Shown here piece by piece: positions 1 through 8,708 of a DNA stretch of 59,191 bases. Both the position numbers and the translations under genes were made by a program. The stretch is from NCBI GenBank assembly GCA_902826155.1, contig CADEDU010000041.1:1-59191 (forward strand), read 5' to 3'. Position 1 is the stretch's first letter; each line of letters opens with the position of its first letter. The notes beneath the pieces were generated by a model. The model was not told the origin of the DNA, searched no databases, and saw only the letters and a list, made by a program, of their open reading frames with translations. The DNA comes from an uncultured beta proteobacterium. GTDB taxonomy: Bacteria; Pseudomonadota; Gammaproteobacteria; Burkholderiales; SG8-39.

Positions 1-55
1 GAGTCCCGGATTGTGATTCCGGTTGTCGTGGGTTCGAGTCCCATCAGCCACCCCA
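1..55 (+). tRNA. tRNA-His (GTG), 3' part only
   Basis: This is the 3' portion of a histidine tRNA. The anticodon loop TTGTGAT (anticodon GTG), the T arm with GGTTCGAGTCC, and the acceptor strand ending in an encoded CCA are all visible and match the bacterial tRNA-His pattern. The 5' acceptor and D arm lie outside the window. Confidence 0.93.
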
Positions 56-299
56 TCAGCCCGATAGCTTGCAGCGACCGTGCGTACAGATTCCGGTACG
101 CCGTCGGCGATTGGCGAGCCCTGGCACCACTGCACCGAGCGTAGCCGCGTGCTGCCCGGTACTCCCCGATGTGCAAGTGGGTGCACCTGTCGATGGCGGT
201 TCGGGCCGGCGGCCAGTCCTCAGCCTTGCGGGTTTCCGTACGATGCGTGATGAGTATTAGCATCGCTCCGGAATCGCCCACAACCGCCGAGGACCCGCC

Positions 300-1070
300 A
301 TGATCGACCGCCTGATCGACATCCCCACCGCCGCGGGGCGGATGGACACGTTCATCACGCATCCCGATGGCAAGGGCCCGTTTCCGCCGGTCGTGGTCTT
401 CATGGACGTCTGGGGGCACCGCGAAGAACTGTTCGACGTTGCGCGCCGCATCGCCACGGTCGGCTACTGGGTTGCGCTCCCCAATTTCTACTATCGCGAC
501 GGCAAAGTCCGACACGAATTCCGTGATGCGACCGGCCGGATGATCTCACTCGACCGGCTCAGCCCTGAGCAGCAGAAGCAGGTCGTCGATCCCCTGTCGC
601 GCCTCACCGATGCCATGGCGGTGCAAGACACCGGCTCGCTGGTGCAGTTCATGGACCGCAACGAGCCGGTGCGCGCGGGCCCGATCGGTTCGGTGGGTTA
701 CTGCCTTGGGGGCCGGCTGGTGTTTCGCGTCGCGGCGGCGTACCCGGATCGATTCCAGGCGGGCGCCTCTCTGCATGGGACGCTGCTGGTGGATGACACG
801 CCGCACTCACCGCACCTCGGCGCGCCGCAGTTCCAGGGTGAGATGTACTGCGGGTTCGCGGAGAAGGACCACTACGCGCCGCCGTCGACCATCAACACGG
901 TCGCGGAGACGATGAAGCGTTGCGCGGTGCGCTACTCGCATGAAGTGCATGCGGGGTCGGTGCACGGGTATGCATTGCCGGACCGGGATATTCACCACAA
1001 GGAAGGCGCGAATCGCGACTGGGAGCGGATGTTCGCGATGTGGCGACGAGTCATTCCGCCAGTGTCGTGA
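300..1070 (+). CDS. Dienelactone hydrolase family protein
   Basis: This is a 256-residue alpha/beta hydrolase of the dienelactone hydrolase family. The nucleophile motif GYCLGG gives Cys135, and the likely triad partners are Asp190 (AEKD) and His222 (VHGY). Family members hydrolyse dienelactones from chloroaromatic or aromatic ring cleavage, or related esters; the substrate here is unknown. A GAGGA ribosome site precedes the ATG. The gene lies just upstream of a TRAP transporter, which suggests a role in organic-acid catabolism. There is no signal peptide, so it should be cytoplasmic. Family call is firm and the reaction is inferred. Confidence 0.88.
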   Translation: MIDRLIDIPTAAGRMDTFITHPDGKGPFPPVVVFMDVWGHREELFDVARRIATVGYWVALPNFYYRDGKVRHEFRDATGRMISLDRLSPEQQKQVVDPLSRLTDAMAVQDTGSLVQFMDRNEPVRAGPIGSVGYCLGGRLVFRVAAAYPDRFQAGASLHGTLLVDDTPHSPHLGAPQFQGEMYCGFAEKDHYAPPSTINTVAETMKRCAVRYSHEVHAGSVHGYALPDRDIHHKEGANRDWERMFAMWRRVIPPVS

Positions 1071-1123
1071 GATAGTGTGCCGCCTGCGGTTCGAAGATGC
1101 GGACTCAGACGGAAGGGGCGACG

Positions 1124-1666
1124 ATGGCGCGAGATGTGCAAGGGGGAGACGGCACGCATGCGCCGGATGCGTGGGATCTGCGAGCAGCACGCATTCTCAA
1201 CGTGTGGGCCGCCGGCTGGATGGCGCTGCTCGGGGTGCTGATCATCGTCGACGTTACCGGGCGCTTCGTCGCGAACCGCCCGATCCCCGGGGTGCCGGAG
1301 ATGGTCGCCGCCTCGCTCGTCGGAATCGCCTTCCTGCAGCTTCCCTACTCAGTGCTCTCGCGCATGATGTTGCGCACCACGATCCTGCGCGACGCGTTGG
1401 GTCCAAACGCGCGACGCTGGGTCGAAACGATCGCGGTGTCGCTCGGTGTGCTCTTTTTCGGCCTTCTCGCTTACGCTTCGTTTGAACCCATGATCAGGAG
1501 TTGGGAGACGCTCGAGTACGAAGGCGGCGAAGGATTCCACGTGCCGGTCTATCCCATCCACACGCTGGTGTTCCTGTCCGCGCTCGCAGCCACCGTCTGT
1601 TACGCGCGCATCGCCTGGCAGACATGCCGGGGGCACGAACGCCCGATTGAACCGAGCGGACATTAG
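1124..1666 (+). CDS. TRAP transporter small permease (DctQ family)
   Basis: This is the four-helix small membrane subunit of a tripartite ATP-independent periplasmic transporter. Hydrophobic segments are seen around the WMALLGVLIIV, MVAASLVGIAF, GVLFFGLLAYA and TLVFLSALAAT stretches. It pairs with the large permease that follows directly. The start at 1124 is chosen because GGAAGGGG lies a few bases upstream; an in-frame ATG at 1097 lacks a comparable site. The stop is one base before the preferred GTG start of the large permease, so the two are probably translationally coupled. Confidence 0.88.
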   Translation: MARDVQGGDGTHAPDAWDLRAARILNVWAAGWMALLGVLIIVDVTGRFVANRPIPGVPEMVAASLVGIAFLQLPYSVLSRMMLRTTILRDALGPNARRWVETIAVSLGVLFFGLLAYASFEPMIRSWETLEYEGGEGFHVPVYPIHTLVFLSALAATVCYARIAWQTCRGHERPIEPSGH

Positions 1667-1667
1667 C

Positions 1668-3002
1668 GTGGACGCAACCTTTGCGATCGCGGCGATCGGC
1701 GCGTTGCTGTTCCTGGTTTTCGTCGGCGTCGATATCGCCATCGCCCTCGGATTGGTGGCGATGGGCGGACTGTTCCTCGCCACCGGGCGATCCGATGCGG
1801 CACTTGCGTTGCTCGCTTCGACTGCGTTCGAGTCGCTGCGCGACTATGTCTTCGTCGTGATTCCGTTGTTCGTGCTGATGGGCGAGCTGATCGCTCGATG
1901 CGGCGCGGCCACCGATCTGTTCAACGTCGCCAATCATGTGCTGCGCCGGCTGCCGGGGCGGATGATGGTCGCCACGGTCGGCGCGAACGTCGTTTTCGCG
2001 GCGTTGGTCGGGGTGAGCATCGCCTCGGCCTCGGCGTTCGCGCGGATCGCGTATCCGCCGATGCGTGCGCAAGGCTACGACCGGCGTGCCTCGCTCGGTG
2101 TCGTCGCCGGAAGCGCGTGTCTGGGGATGATCATTCCCCCAAGTCTGCTCTTCATCATTTGGGGCGTGCTGACCGAGATCTCGATCGGCAAGTTGTTCAT
2201 CGCCGGCGTGTTTCCGGGACTGCTGTTGGCCGCCCTTTTTGTCGTGTACGTCATGACACGGTCCGCGATGGACCCGAGCTTCGCCGGCGCGCGCCAACGC
2301 GCTACATCGAACAGCGCGCCGAGCGCTCCGGCCGACGCGATCGCGTGGGGACCGACCGTCTTGTCCACCCTGGGTGTGCTCGTGCTGATTCTCGGCACGA
2401 TCGTATCGATCTGGGGTGGATTCGCAACGCCCACCGAGGCCTCGGCGTTCGGTGCATTCGGCGCGTTGTTGATCGCCCTCATGAAAGGGCAGCGCTGGAC
2501 CGGCATTCGCGCGGCGCTCGTCGAAGCCGGACGCGTGTCGGGGCCGATCCTCATCATTCTGATCGCAGCCCAGATGTACTCGCGCATGCTCGCCTCGGCC
2601 GGCGTGATCAGCATCTTTCAAAACGCGGTGCAAGCGATCGGCCTGGGGCCCTGGACACTGCTGTTGGTGATGATCGTCGTGTGGGTGATCCTCGGTATGT
2701 TTCTCGATTCGGTGTCGATCATCCTGCTCACCGTGCCGCTGTTCGCGCCGCTCGCCAAGGCGGCCGGCTGGGACGAGCTCGCGTTCGCGGTGATCGGGGT
2801 GCTCGCGATCGAAACCGGCCTGCTGACCCCGCCTTTCGGGCTGGTCGTATTCTCGGTGAAGGCCACGGTCGCGGATCGAGAGGTATCCTTGAACGACGTA
2901 TTTCGCGGCGCACTGCCGTACGTCGGGCTCATTTTGATTTGCGTCGCGAGCATCGCGCTTTACCCCAGCCTGGCGACTTGGCTACCCAAGCGAATGATGT
3001 AG
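1668..3002 (+). CDS. TRAP transporter large permease (DctM family)
   Basis: This is the large membrane subunit of the TRAP transporter, a roughly 444-residue protein with about a dozen hydrophobic helices. It couples sodium or proton movement to import of organic acids. Typical family features are the GSACLGMIIPPSL and PTEASAFGAFGALL segments and the C-terminal ETGLLTPPFGLVVF segment. GTG at 1668 follows the small-permease stop (1664-1666) directly. An upstream in-frame TTG at 1647, overlapping the small permease, is an alternative that would add seven residues. Confidence 0.92.
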   Translation: MDATFAIAAIGALLFLVFVGVDIAIALGLVAMGGLFLATGRSDAALALLASTAFESLRDYVFVVIPLFVLMGELIARCGAATDLFNVANHVLRRLPGRMMVATVGANVVFAALVGVSIASASAFARIAYPPMRAQGYDRRASLGVVAGSACLGMIIPPSLLFIIWGVLTEISIGKLFIAGVFPGLLLAALFVVYVMTRSAMDPSFAGARQRATSNSAPSAPADAIAWGPTVLSTLGVLVLILGTIVSIWGGFATPTEASAFGAFGALLIALMKGQRWTGIRAALVEAGRVSGPILIILIAAQMYSRMLASAGVISIFQNAVQAIGLGPWTLLLVMIVVWVILGMFLDSVSIILLTVPLFAPLAKAAGWDELAFAVIGVLAIETGLLTPPFGLVVFSVKATVADREVSLNDVFRGALPYVGLILICVASIALYPSLATWLPKRMM

Positions 3003-3020
3003 AACGATCGAGGAGACAAC

Positions 3021-4094
3021 ATGCGCTTCACTCGCATCTCGGTGCTCGCGCTCTTGGCGGGCGCCAGTGTTCTCGCCACCACCGCGGCAGCTCAACAGAA
3101 GATCACGTTACGCATCGGCGCGGGCAATCCGGTGGGGCCGGTCGAGTACACCAACGTCGCCGCGCGGATGTTCATGCCCGAAGTCGCCAAGCGAGCCAAG
3201 GCCGAGGCGAACGTCGAGATCACCTGGATCGAGGGCTGGGGCGGGTCGATCGCGAAACTGCCCGAGGTGCTGGAAGCGACGCAAAACGGCTTGCTGGACG
3301 TCGGGGTACAGCTGTTCATCTTCGAGCCGTCGAATCTGTTCTTGCACAATCTCAACTACTACATTCCATTCAATACGCCGGATCCACGGGTCGCCACGGC
3401 CGTAACGCGCAAGGTGTTCGATGAGTTTCCGATGTTCGCAGAGACGCTCGAGAAGCGCTTCCGCCAGAAACTCATCGGGCTGAATTCGGTGGATAACTAC
3501 AATCTCATCACCACGTTCGAATGGAACAAGCTCGACGACTTGAAGGGCAGGAAAATCGCTGCGGGCGGCACCAACCTGCCACTCGTGCGCGGGGTCGGCG
3601 CGACCGGTGTGCAGTCGAACTTCAACGAGGCCTACAACAACATGAAGACCGGTGTGTACGACGGCTATCTCGCCAATAGCTCGGCACAGGCGGGATTCAA
3701 GTTCTACGAGGTCGCACCGGTGTTGAAAGTCATCGACATGGGATCGGCCGTTGCAGGCGGCCTGTCGGTCAACATGGGTACGTGGGCGAAGCTACCTGCG
3801 CCGGTCCAGAAAATCATGATGGAAGTGGGGCTTCGCTACGAAACCGAGGTAGCTGAACGCAGCGTCGAGCGCTACAAGGCGGCGCTCGAGGCGATTCAAA
3901 AAGGTGGCGGCAAAATATCGCAGCTCGCTCCGGAAGAGCGTCAGAAGTGGGCCGTTGCATTGGCGCGGCTGCCCAATCAAATGGCGAAGGAGGCCGACAA
4001 GCGGGGCCTTCCCGGTAGCGCCGTGTTTCGGAGTTACTTCAAACATCTGCGCGAATCGGGCTATCAAACGCCGGCCGAATTCACGATCGACTAA
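3021..4094 (+). CDS. TRAP transporter substrate-binding protein (DctP family)
   Basis: This is the periplasmic solute receptor of the TRAP system. Residues 1-24 form a signal peptide (basic start, hydrophobic core LALLAGASVLA, cleavage after TAAA). The mature part shows DctP features: LDDLKGRKIAAGGTNLP, then GVGATGVQ and NMKTGVYDGYL. TRAP receptors usually bind carboxylates through an arginine; the ligand here cannot be read from sequence. GAGGAGA lies ahead of the ATG, 18 bases after the permease stop. The gene order Q-M-P (small permease, large permease, receptor) is a complete transporter. Confidence 0.93.
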   Translation: MRFTRISVLALLAGASVLATTAAAQQKITLRIGAGNPVGPVEYTNVAARMFMPEVAKRAKAEANVEITWIEGWGGSIAKLPEVLEATQNGLLDVGVQLFIFEPSNLFLHNLNYYIPFNTPDPRVATAVTRKVFDEFPMFAETLEKRFRQKLIGLNSVDNYNLITTFEWNKLDDLKGRKIAAGGTNLPLVRGVGATGVQSNFNEAYNNMKTGVYDGYLANSSAQAGFKFYEVAPVLKVIDMGSAVAGGLSVNMGTWAKLPAPVQKIMMEVGLRYETEVAERSVERYKAALEAIQKGGGKISQLAPEERQKWAVALARLPNQMAKEADKRGLPGSAVFRSYFKHLRESGYQTPAEFTID

Positions 4095-4106
4095 CGTGGC
4101 ATCGAC

Positions 4107-4529
4107 ATGAGTAATGCAACGTCCGAGATGCAGCGCGCCCTGGCGGCCGTGCAAGACGCTTGGAGCAAAGCGGGCAGCCCCTGGAATCCGGATGCGCTGG
4201 CGGCGCTCTACACGTCCGACGCGCTGTTTTTTGGCGGCCGAGCAGGGCATTCAGTGGGTCGCGAAGCGGTCCGAAGTTACTTTGCCTCGTATGTGGGCGT
4301 CATCGAACAGGGGCGGATGGTGCTGGCCGATACGCACTATCTCGCAATCGATTCGGAGTGCTTCCTTGCGCAGGGCTATGTCGATTTCGCATTCACCTTG
4401 TCAGGTGGGCGCGAGACCCGCTCGCGGCTTCGCGCAACTTTGTTGATCGTGCGCACCAAGGATGGATGGCTAATTCGGCAGCACCATTTTTCGCCGACGC
4501 CCGACGCGCCGCCGCTTGGTGACCGGTGA
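4107..4529 (+). CDS. SnoaL-like / NTF2-fold protein
   Basis: This 140-residue protein has the pattern of the SnoaL/DUF4440 branch of the NTF2 fold: an N-terminal helix with AAVQDAWSKA, then PDALAALYTSDALFFGG, and a C-terminal strand TKDGWLIRQHHFSP. Members include small isomerases, hydrolases and proteins of unknown role. It follows the TRAP receptor by 12 bases, so it is probably part of the same operon. No catalytic residue can be assigned with confidence. Confidence 0.8.
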   Translation: MSNATSEMQRALAAVQDAWSKAGSPWNPDALAALYTSDALFFGGRAGHSVGREAVRSYFASYVGVIEQGRMVLADTHYLAIDSECFLAQGYVDFAFTLSGGRETRSRLRATLLIVRTKDGWLIRQHHFSPTPDAPPLGDR

Positions 4530-4584
4530 ACGCCTCGCTGCCGGTCCAGGTGCGTCCGCCTCAGTCCGCTGGAGTGGCGCCACG

Positions 4585-5364
4585 ATGAGTGACGCAACGA
4601 ATAACCAAACGAGCTCTTCGCAACGCACATGCATCGTCGTCACCGGCGCAAGCAAGGGCATCGGTGCGGCGATCGCACAGGCGCTGGCCGAACAAGGCCA
4701 TCACGTCGCGTGCCTGTCGCGCTCCGGCGCACTGCCTGATCGTCCCAACGCCGCGGCCGAGGTCGCCGCGCGCTGGATCCCGATGCGCGCCGACGTGACC
4801 AGACGCGAAACCTTGGCCACGGCGTTCGATCAACTCGCGGGAGACGCCTGGCGCATCGCCGGCCTGGTCAACAACGCCGGCGTGCACCTCACTGCGCCCT
4901 CGGCTGATCTGGCGCTCGAGCAGTGGCATCAGGTCATGGATACCAACGCGACCTCGATGGTGCTTGCCTGCCAGCTCGCCTATCCGCATCTCGTCGCGGC
5001 CGGCGGCGGACTCATCGTCAACATCGGTTCGTTCTTCGACAAGCTCGGCGTGAAGCGCAATCTCGCCTACTGCGCGAGCAAGGCTGCCGTCGGGGCGATC
5101 ACCCGGTGCCTCGCGGTCGAATGGGCGGGCAAAGGCATTCGGGTCGTGAACGTCGCTCCGGGCTACATCGAAACCGACCTCAACGCGGAGTCGATGGGCG
5201 AGGGCAGCGCGCTGCGTGGCTATCTGGAGAAGCGGGTTCCTCTTGGCCGACCCGGCACCGCCGACGAAGTGGCCGCGATGGTGGCGGCGCTGTATTTGCC
5301 CGCCTGCAGCTACCTCACCGGTGAGACGCTCTACCTGGACGGTGGCCAGAGCATCGCGCACTGA
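4585..5364 (+). CDS. Short-chain dehydrogenase/reductase (SDR)
   Basis: This is a classical SDR oxidoreductase of about 259 residues that should use NAD(P). The cofactor motif TGASKGIG is at residues 20-27, NNAG at 96-99, catalytic Ser149 in NIGS, and Tyr162 with Lys166 in YCASK. The start at 4585 is preferred because CTGGAG lies about 10 bases upstream and it puts the Rossmann motif at the normal place. A TTG at 4516 would overlap the previous gene. It probably oxidises or reduces a hydroxyl/keto group of the imported compound. Substrate unknown. Confidence 0.9.
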   Translation: MSDATNNQTSSSQRTCIVVTGASKGIGAAIAQALAEQGHHVACLSRSGALPDRPNAAAEVAARWIPMRADVTRRETLATAFDQLAGDAWRIAGLVNNAGVHLTAPSADLALEQWHQVMDTNATSMVLACQLAYPHLVAAGGGLIVNIGSFFDKLGVKRNLAYCASKAAVGAITRCLAVEWAGKGIRVVNVAPGYIETDLNAESMGEGSALRGYLEKRVPLGRPGTADEVAAMVAALYLPACSYLTGETLYLDGGQSIAH

Positions 5365-5412
5365 GCGCATCTCGAACGAACCGAAATCGAACGAACCGAT
5401 CAGACACCAAGC

Positions 5413-6579
5413 ATGAACGTCTTGCAACGCCTCGATGCGCGCATCGCGCTGAACGACGAGGAGCGCATGCTGCTCGAGAGTGTGCGCGCGCTGTGCCGCG
5501 ACAAAATCGCCCCACGCGCCGAGCACCACGACCGCACCGGTGAGTTTCCCTGGGACAACATCAAGGCGATCAACGAGCTGGGCCTGAATGCGATGTTCGT
5601 GCCCGAGGCCTATGGCGGTGCGCCGATGTCCTACACCGCCTACCTCGCGTGCGTGCGCGAGATCAGTCAGGCCTGTGCCGCCACTGGCATCATCTGGGCC
5701 ACCAATTTTCATGGCATGAAGCCATTGATCGACCTGGGCACCGAGGAGCAGAAGCAGCGACTGCTGCCGCGACTCGCCGCCGGGGGCATCGGCGCGCTGG
5801 CGATCACCGAGCCCGACGCCGGGTCGGACGCCACGCACATGCGCACCGCGTTCCGCGAACAGGGCGATCAGATCATCGTCAACGGCGGCAAGACCTTCAT
5901 CAGCAACGGCGATGTCGCCGATCTCATCCTGCTGTTCGGCAAGTGGGAAGGCATCCGCGGCGCGAAGGAGGCCATCTCGGTGCTGGTGATGGAGAAGGGC
6001 GCGCCGGGATTGTCGGTGGGGCGCCTGGAGGACAAGCTCGGCACACGCGCCGCGAGTACCGCGACGCTCGCCTTCGACAACTGTCGTGTGCCGCGAGCCA
6101 ATCTGATCGGCGCGCCCGGCGAAGGGCTCAAGATCCTGTTTTCCTCGCTCAACAAATCGCGCCCGAGCATCGCGGCGCACGCCCTGGGCATCGCGCGGGC
6201 GGCGTTCGAGGATGCGATCGCCTACATCAACCAGCGCAAGCAGTCGGGGCGCCGGATTCTCGAGTTCCAGGGCATCCAGTTCATGGTCGCCGATCTGGCC
6301 GCCGAACTTGCGCTGGTGGAGAACATGCTGTGGCAGGTTGCCGGCTGGGTCGATGCGGGCGCCACCGACTACGGCATCGAGGCATCGATCCTGAAGATGC
6401 GCGCAAGCGATCTCGCCATGCGCATGGCGACTGATGCGGTACAGCTTTTCGGCGGCTACGGCTACTGCAAGGACTATCGGGTCGAACGCCTGATGCGCGA
6501 CGCCAAGATCACGCAGATCTGGGAGGGCACCAACCAGATCCATCGCCAGCTGATCGGGCGGAGTTTTCTGGATCGGTGA
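5413..6579 (+). CDS. Acyl-CoA dehydrogenase family protein
   Basis: This is a 388-residue FAD enzyme that should introduce an alpha,beta double bond into an acyl-CoA and pass electrons to ETF. Family segments are AITEPDAGSDATHMRT and the C-terminal QIWEGTNQIHRQLIGR, where the Glu near position 371 matches the usual catalytic base. Length is normal for the family. It follows the SDR by 48 bases at the end of the TRAP operon. The ribosome site is weak. Chain-length or aromatic preference cannot be read from sequence. Confidence 0.93.
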   Translation: MNVLQRLDARIALNDEERMLLESVRALCRDKIAPRAEHHDRTGEFPWDNIKAINELGLNAMFVPEAYGGAPMSYTAYLACVREISQACAATGIIWATNFHGMKPLIDLGTEEQKQRLLPRLAAGGIGALAITEPDAGSDATHMRTAFREQGDQIIVNGGKTFISNGDVADLILLFGKWEGIRGAKEAISVLVMEKGAPGLSVGRLEDKLGTRAASTATLAFDNCRVPRANLIGAPGEGLKILFSSLNKSRPSIAAHALGIARAAFEDAIAYINQRKQSGRRILEFQGIQFMVADLAAELALVENMLWQVAGWVDAGATDYGIEASILKMRASDLAMRMATDAVQLFGGYGYCKDYRVERLMRDAKITQIWEGTNQIHRQLIGRSFLDR

Positions 6580-6622
6580 TTGCTCGCGCTATCGACTTTC
6601 GACGATCGCTGCGAGGTCACCA

Positions 6623-7018
6623 TCATAGTTCGATCACGGATACGTGCGCGGCCACGATGCGCCAGCCCGCTTCGGTGCGCACCCAGGTCTGGCTCTGACG
6701 GCCGACCTTGCCTGGTGTTGAAGTACGGTGGAACTCGGTGTTGGCTACGGCGAAGTCGTGGCCGAACGTGGTGATGCGCACATTCTCGCGACGGCGCATC
6801 AACCCGACTGGAGAGCGCCCCGCGCGAAAACCGCAGATCTCCTCGTACGAGCGCAGAATCTCCGAGATCCCGTAGCGCAGCGTGCGCTGATCGTTCCAGA
6901 ACAGTTCGCCGAGGACATCGAGCTTGTTGTGCACGAGCGCATCTTCATAGCGCTCGAATGCGGCACTCACCTCGGCATGGACTTCGGGAATGTCGATGGC
7001 TTGGGCGGTGATCGTCAT
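6623..7018 (-). CDS. AtzH/HpxZ-like (DUF3225) NTF2-fold protein
   Basis: This 131-residue protein resembles the HpxZ/AtzH family (DUF3225). Typical stretches are [21 protein letters not shown], split by a conserved RYG, then [12 protein letters not shown] and [20 protein letters not shown]. Relatives usually sit beside amidases of the AtzE/HpxW type and small AtzG-like subunits in oxalurate or s-triazine degradation. No amidase or AtzG is present here, so it is an orphan member. A perfect inverted repeat lies 22 bases upstream of the start. Confidence 0.83.
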   Translation of the reverse strand: MTITAQAIDIPEVHAEVSAAFERYEDALVHNKLDVLGELFWNDQRTLRYGISEILRSYEEICGFRAGRSPVGLMRRRENVRITTFGHDFAVANTEFHRTSTPGKVGRQSQTWVRTEAGWRIVAAHVSVIEL

Positions 7019-7039
7019 TGCGGGTTCCGGTCAGCGTGG

Positions 7040-7054
7040 GTATGCAATGCATAC
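7040..7054. promoter_or_regulatory. Inverted repeat, candidate operator
   Basis: GTATGCA-A-TGCATAC is a perfect 7-bp inverted repeat with a one-base centre, 22 bases upstream of the DUF3225 gene start on the minus strand. Such short symmetric sites are typical of GntR-type regulators. No such regulator is in the window, so the assignment is inference. Confidence 0.5.
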
Positions 7055-7072
7055 AGTGTACGGAACTCGCGA

Positions 7073-7110
7073 CTTCGTCGGAATTCGTTGGAATTCGTTG
7101 GAATTCGTCG
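7073..7110. repeat. Short tandem repeat, 10-bp unit
   Basis: Three full copies of a 10-bp unit GAATTCGTTG (the last ends GTCG) run from 7081 to 7110, preceded by a partial copy CTTCGTCG. It lies just past the 3' end of the MgtE-like gene and upstream of the DUF3225 gene. Function unknown. Confidence 0.85.
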
Positions 7111-7113
7111 GAC

Positions 7114-8094
7114 TCACAGTGCGAGCGTCACCGCGCTGAAGTAGATCAGCAGCGTCAGCAGGTCTTGCACAATGGTGGCGACCGGACCGCTGCCGAAGGC
7201 AGGGTCGCGGCCGAGCTGCAGCAGGAGCCATGGGAACAGGATGCCGACTGCGGAGGCCACGGTGCTCGCAGCGAACAATGCACTCGCTACTGCGAGCGCC
7301 AGTCGTGCATCGGCGAACACAAGCCACACCGGGATGAACGCAGCCAGCGAAAGGGCGAGCCCGATCAGCATGCCGGTGCGCACCTCGCCGGCGATGAGCC
7401 GGGTGAATGGCACGGTCGACAACGACAGGCCGCGCACCGCCACGGCCTCGGTCTGCGTGCCGATCGCATCGGCGAGATAGACGATCGCCGGCACGAAGAA
7501 GGCGACCGTCACGTGCGTCTGCAACGTCGCTTCGAACGAGGCGACGAGCATCGTGGCAACCATGCTCCCGAGCAGCCCCACCATCAGCCAGGGCAGGCGA
7601 TCTCGCGCGCGCCGGATCGGCGGAGCTTCGATCGATAGCTGGGCCCGTGTCGATTCGCGCAGGATGCCGGCCAGGCGATGCAGATCTTCGATATGTTCGC
7701 GCCGCAGGATCTCGAGCAACGCTTGCGAAGGCACGACACCGATCAAGCGGCCGGCAGCATCGACCAAAGGTACCGCGGACACGCCATAGTGAATCGCCAG
7801 TGACGCGGCGTGTTCCTGATCGGTATCCGGGTCGATGGCGGGATAGTCCCGCAACGCCAACTCGCCCAGGTGGGTGCTGCCCTGCGCGGCCAGCAACGTC
7901 GCCATCGGCACGATCCCGACGAGTCGTTGGTCGACGTCATGTACGTACAACGCACCCGCGTAGTCGTAGTGCGAACCCGGTAGACGCGCAACGGCTGTCG
8001 CTACCGATTCGTCGACACGCCCGGTGGGAACCCGATCGACGACGTGGCGAAGCGCAGTCTCGTGATGTTCTTCGTTGTCAACGGCGGGGCGCAA
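7114..8094 (-). CDS. Short MgtE-type divalent cation transporter (CBS + membrane domain)
   Basis: This 326-residue protein has two CBS-type segments (about residues 10-140) followed by the MgtE membrane domain with about five helices. The membrane part opens with RLPWLMVGLLGS, carries a GTQTEAVAVRG segment, and ends with GPVATIVQDLLTLLIYF, whose Asp matches the conserved ion-site residue of MgtE. It should move Mg2+ or a similar cation across the inner membrane. The N-terminal MgtE_N superhelical domain of full-length (about 450-residue) proteins is absent. The only start in frame is TTG at 8094, since a TGA closes the frame at 8110-8112. Confidence 0.82.
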   Translation of the reverse strand: MRPAVDNEEHHETALRHVVDRVPTGRVDESVATAVARLPGSHYDYAGALYVHDVDQRLVGIVPMATLLAAQGSTHLGELALRDYPAIDPDTDQEHAASLAIHYGVSAVPLVDAAGRLIGVVPSQALLEILRREHIEDLHRLAGILRESTRAQLSIEAPPIRRARDRLPWLMVGLLGSMVATMLVASFEATLQTHVTVAFFVPAIVYLADAIGTQTEAVAVRGLSLSTVPFTRLIAGEVRTGMLIGLALSLAAFIPVWLVFADARLALAVASALFAASTVASAVGILFPWLLLQLGRDPAFGSGPVATIVQDLLTLLIYFSAVTLAL

Positions 8095-8708
8095 ACGCTC
8101 GAGCCTTGCTCAACAGGGTTGGCAAGATCAATACCCGCGATGCGCCACCAGGCTTTGTGTTTGGTCAAGGGAGTGCCGTGCATGGCAGACTGGCCGCCAG
8201 ACCATTGCTGAATCCGAGACAGCGGTTGGACTACGAAGTCGACCTGCGATCGACCGAGCGCTGGTAGTCAACAGCCAGCACGATGAGGTCGGGAGCACCG
8301 GCGCGATACGGCATCGGCCAGAAAGCGTGAGGCCCATGCTGCGCTCGGGTACCGTGTCGCACCACATTGACATCAGCGTCGCGCAAGCCAAGGTACGCGG
8401 CACTGTCAGCAAGAAATACGGAACGGACCACTTTCGGATCGAAGTGCATGCACAGATCTCCTCGCGCGCGTGAGCCGGTGGCGTCTTGATCGCGCACCAC
8501 ATCCGGCTCGGTCTGACCGGCGCAGGCTGCGCGCCGATGAAAGGCTCGAGTCACGCGCCTGTCATCCGCACTTCGGATGATCGACGTTCCCCGCGAATCT
8601 CGATTCCCAGATCTGGCAACGACCGGCGGAATTGGTTCCTCGGTAAGGTTCCGCGGCAGATCCCACTGCAACTCCCACTACCCGCGCGGGCCTGCGGGAC
8701 GACTGCGT
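8095..8708. other. 614-base gap without a convincing gene
   Basis: No open frame here has a ribosome site, recognisable domain or family resemblance. The longest minus-strand frames (about 8231-8671 and 8128-8502) look like noncoding translation. One short stretch starting near 8450 on the minus strand reads more protein-like, so a decayed gene is possible. The promoter of the MgtE-like gene must lie here, but no clear -35/-10 pair was seen. Confidence 0.6.

Noticed and set aside
69..260. Short plus-strand frame after tRNA-His
   Set aside because: Arg/Pro-rich, no ribosome site and no family resemblance.
4561..6543. Minus-strand open frame of 660 codons opposite the SDR and acyl-CoA dehydrogenase
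   Set aside because: Antisense shadow of two genes with clear catalytic motifs.
7073..7110. CRISPR array
   Set aside because: The unit is 10 bp and direct head-to-tail with no spacers and no cas genes.
8231..8671. Minus-strand frame of 146 codons in the MgtE upstream gap
   Set aside because: No ribosome site, odd composition and no family match; possibly a decayed gene but not supportable as a CDS.
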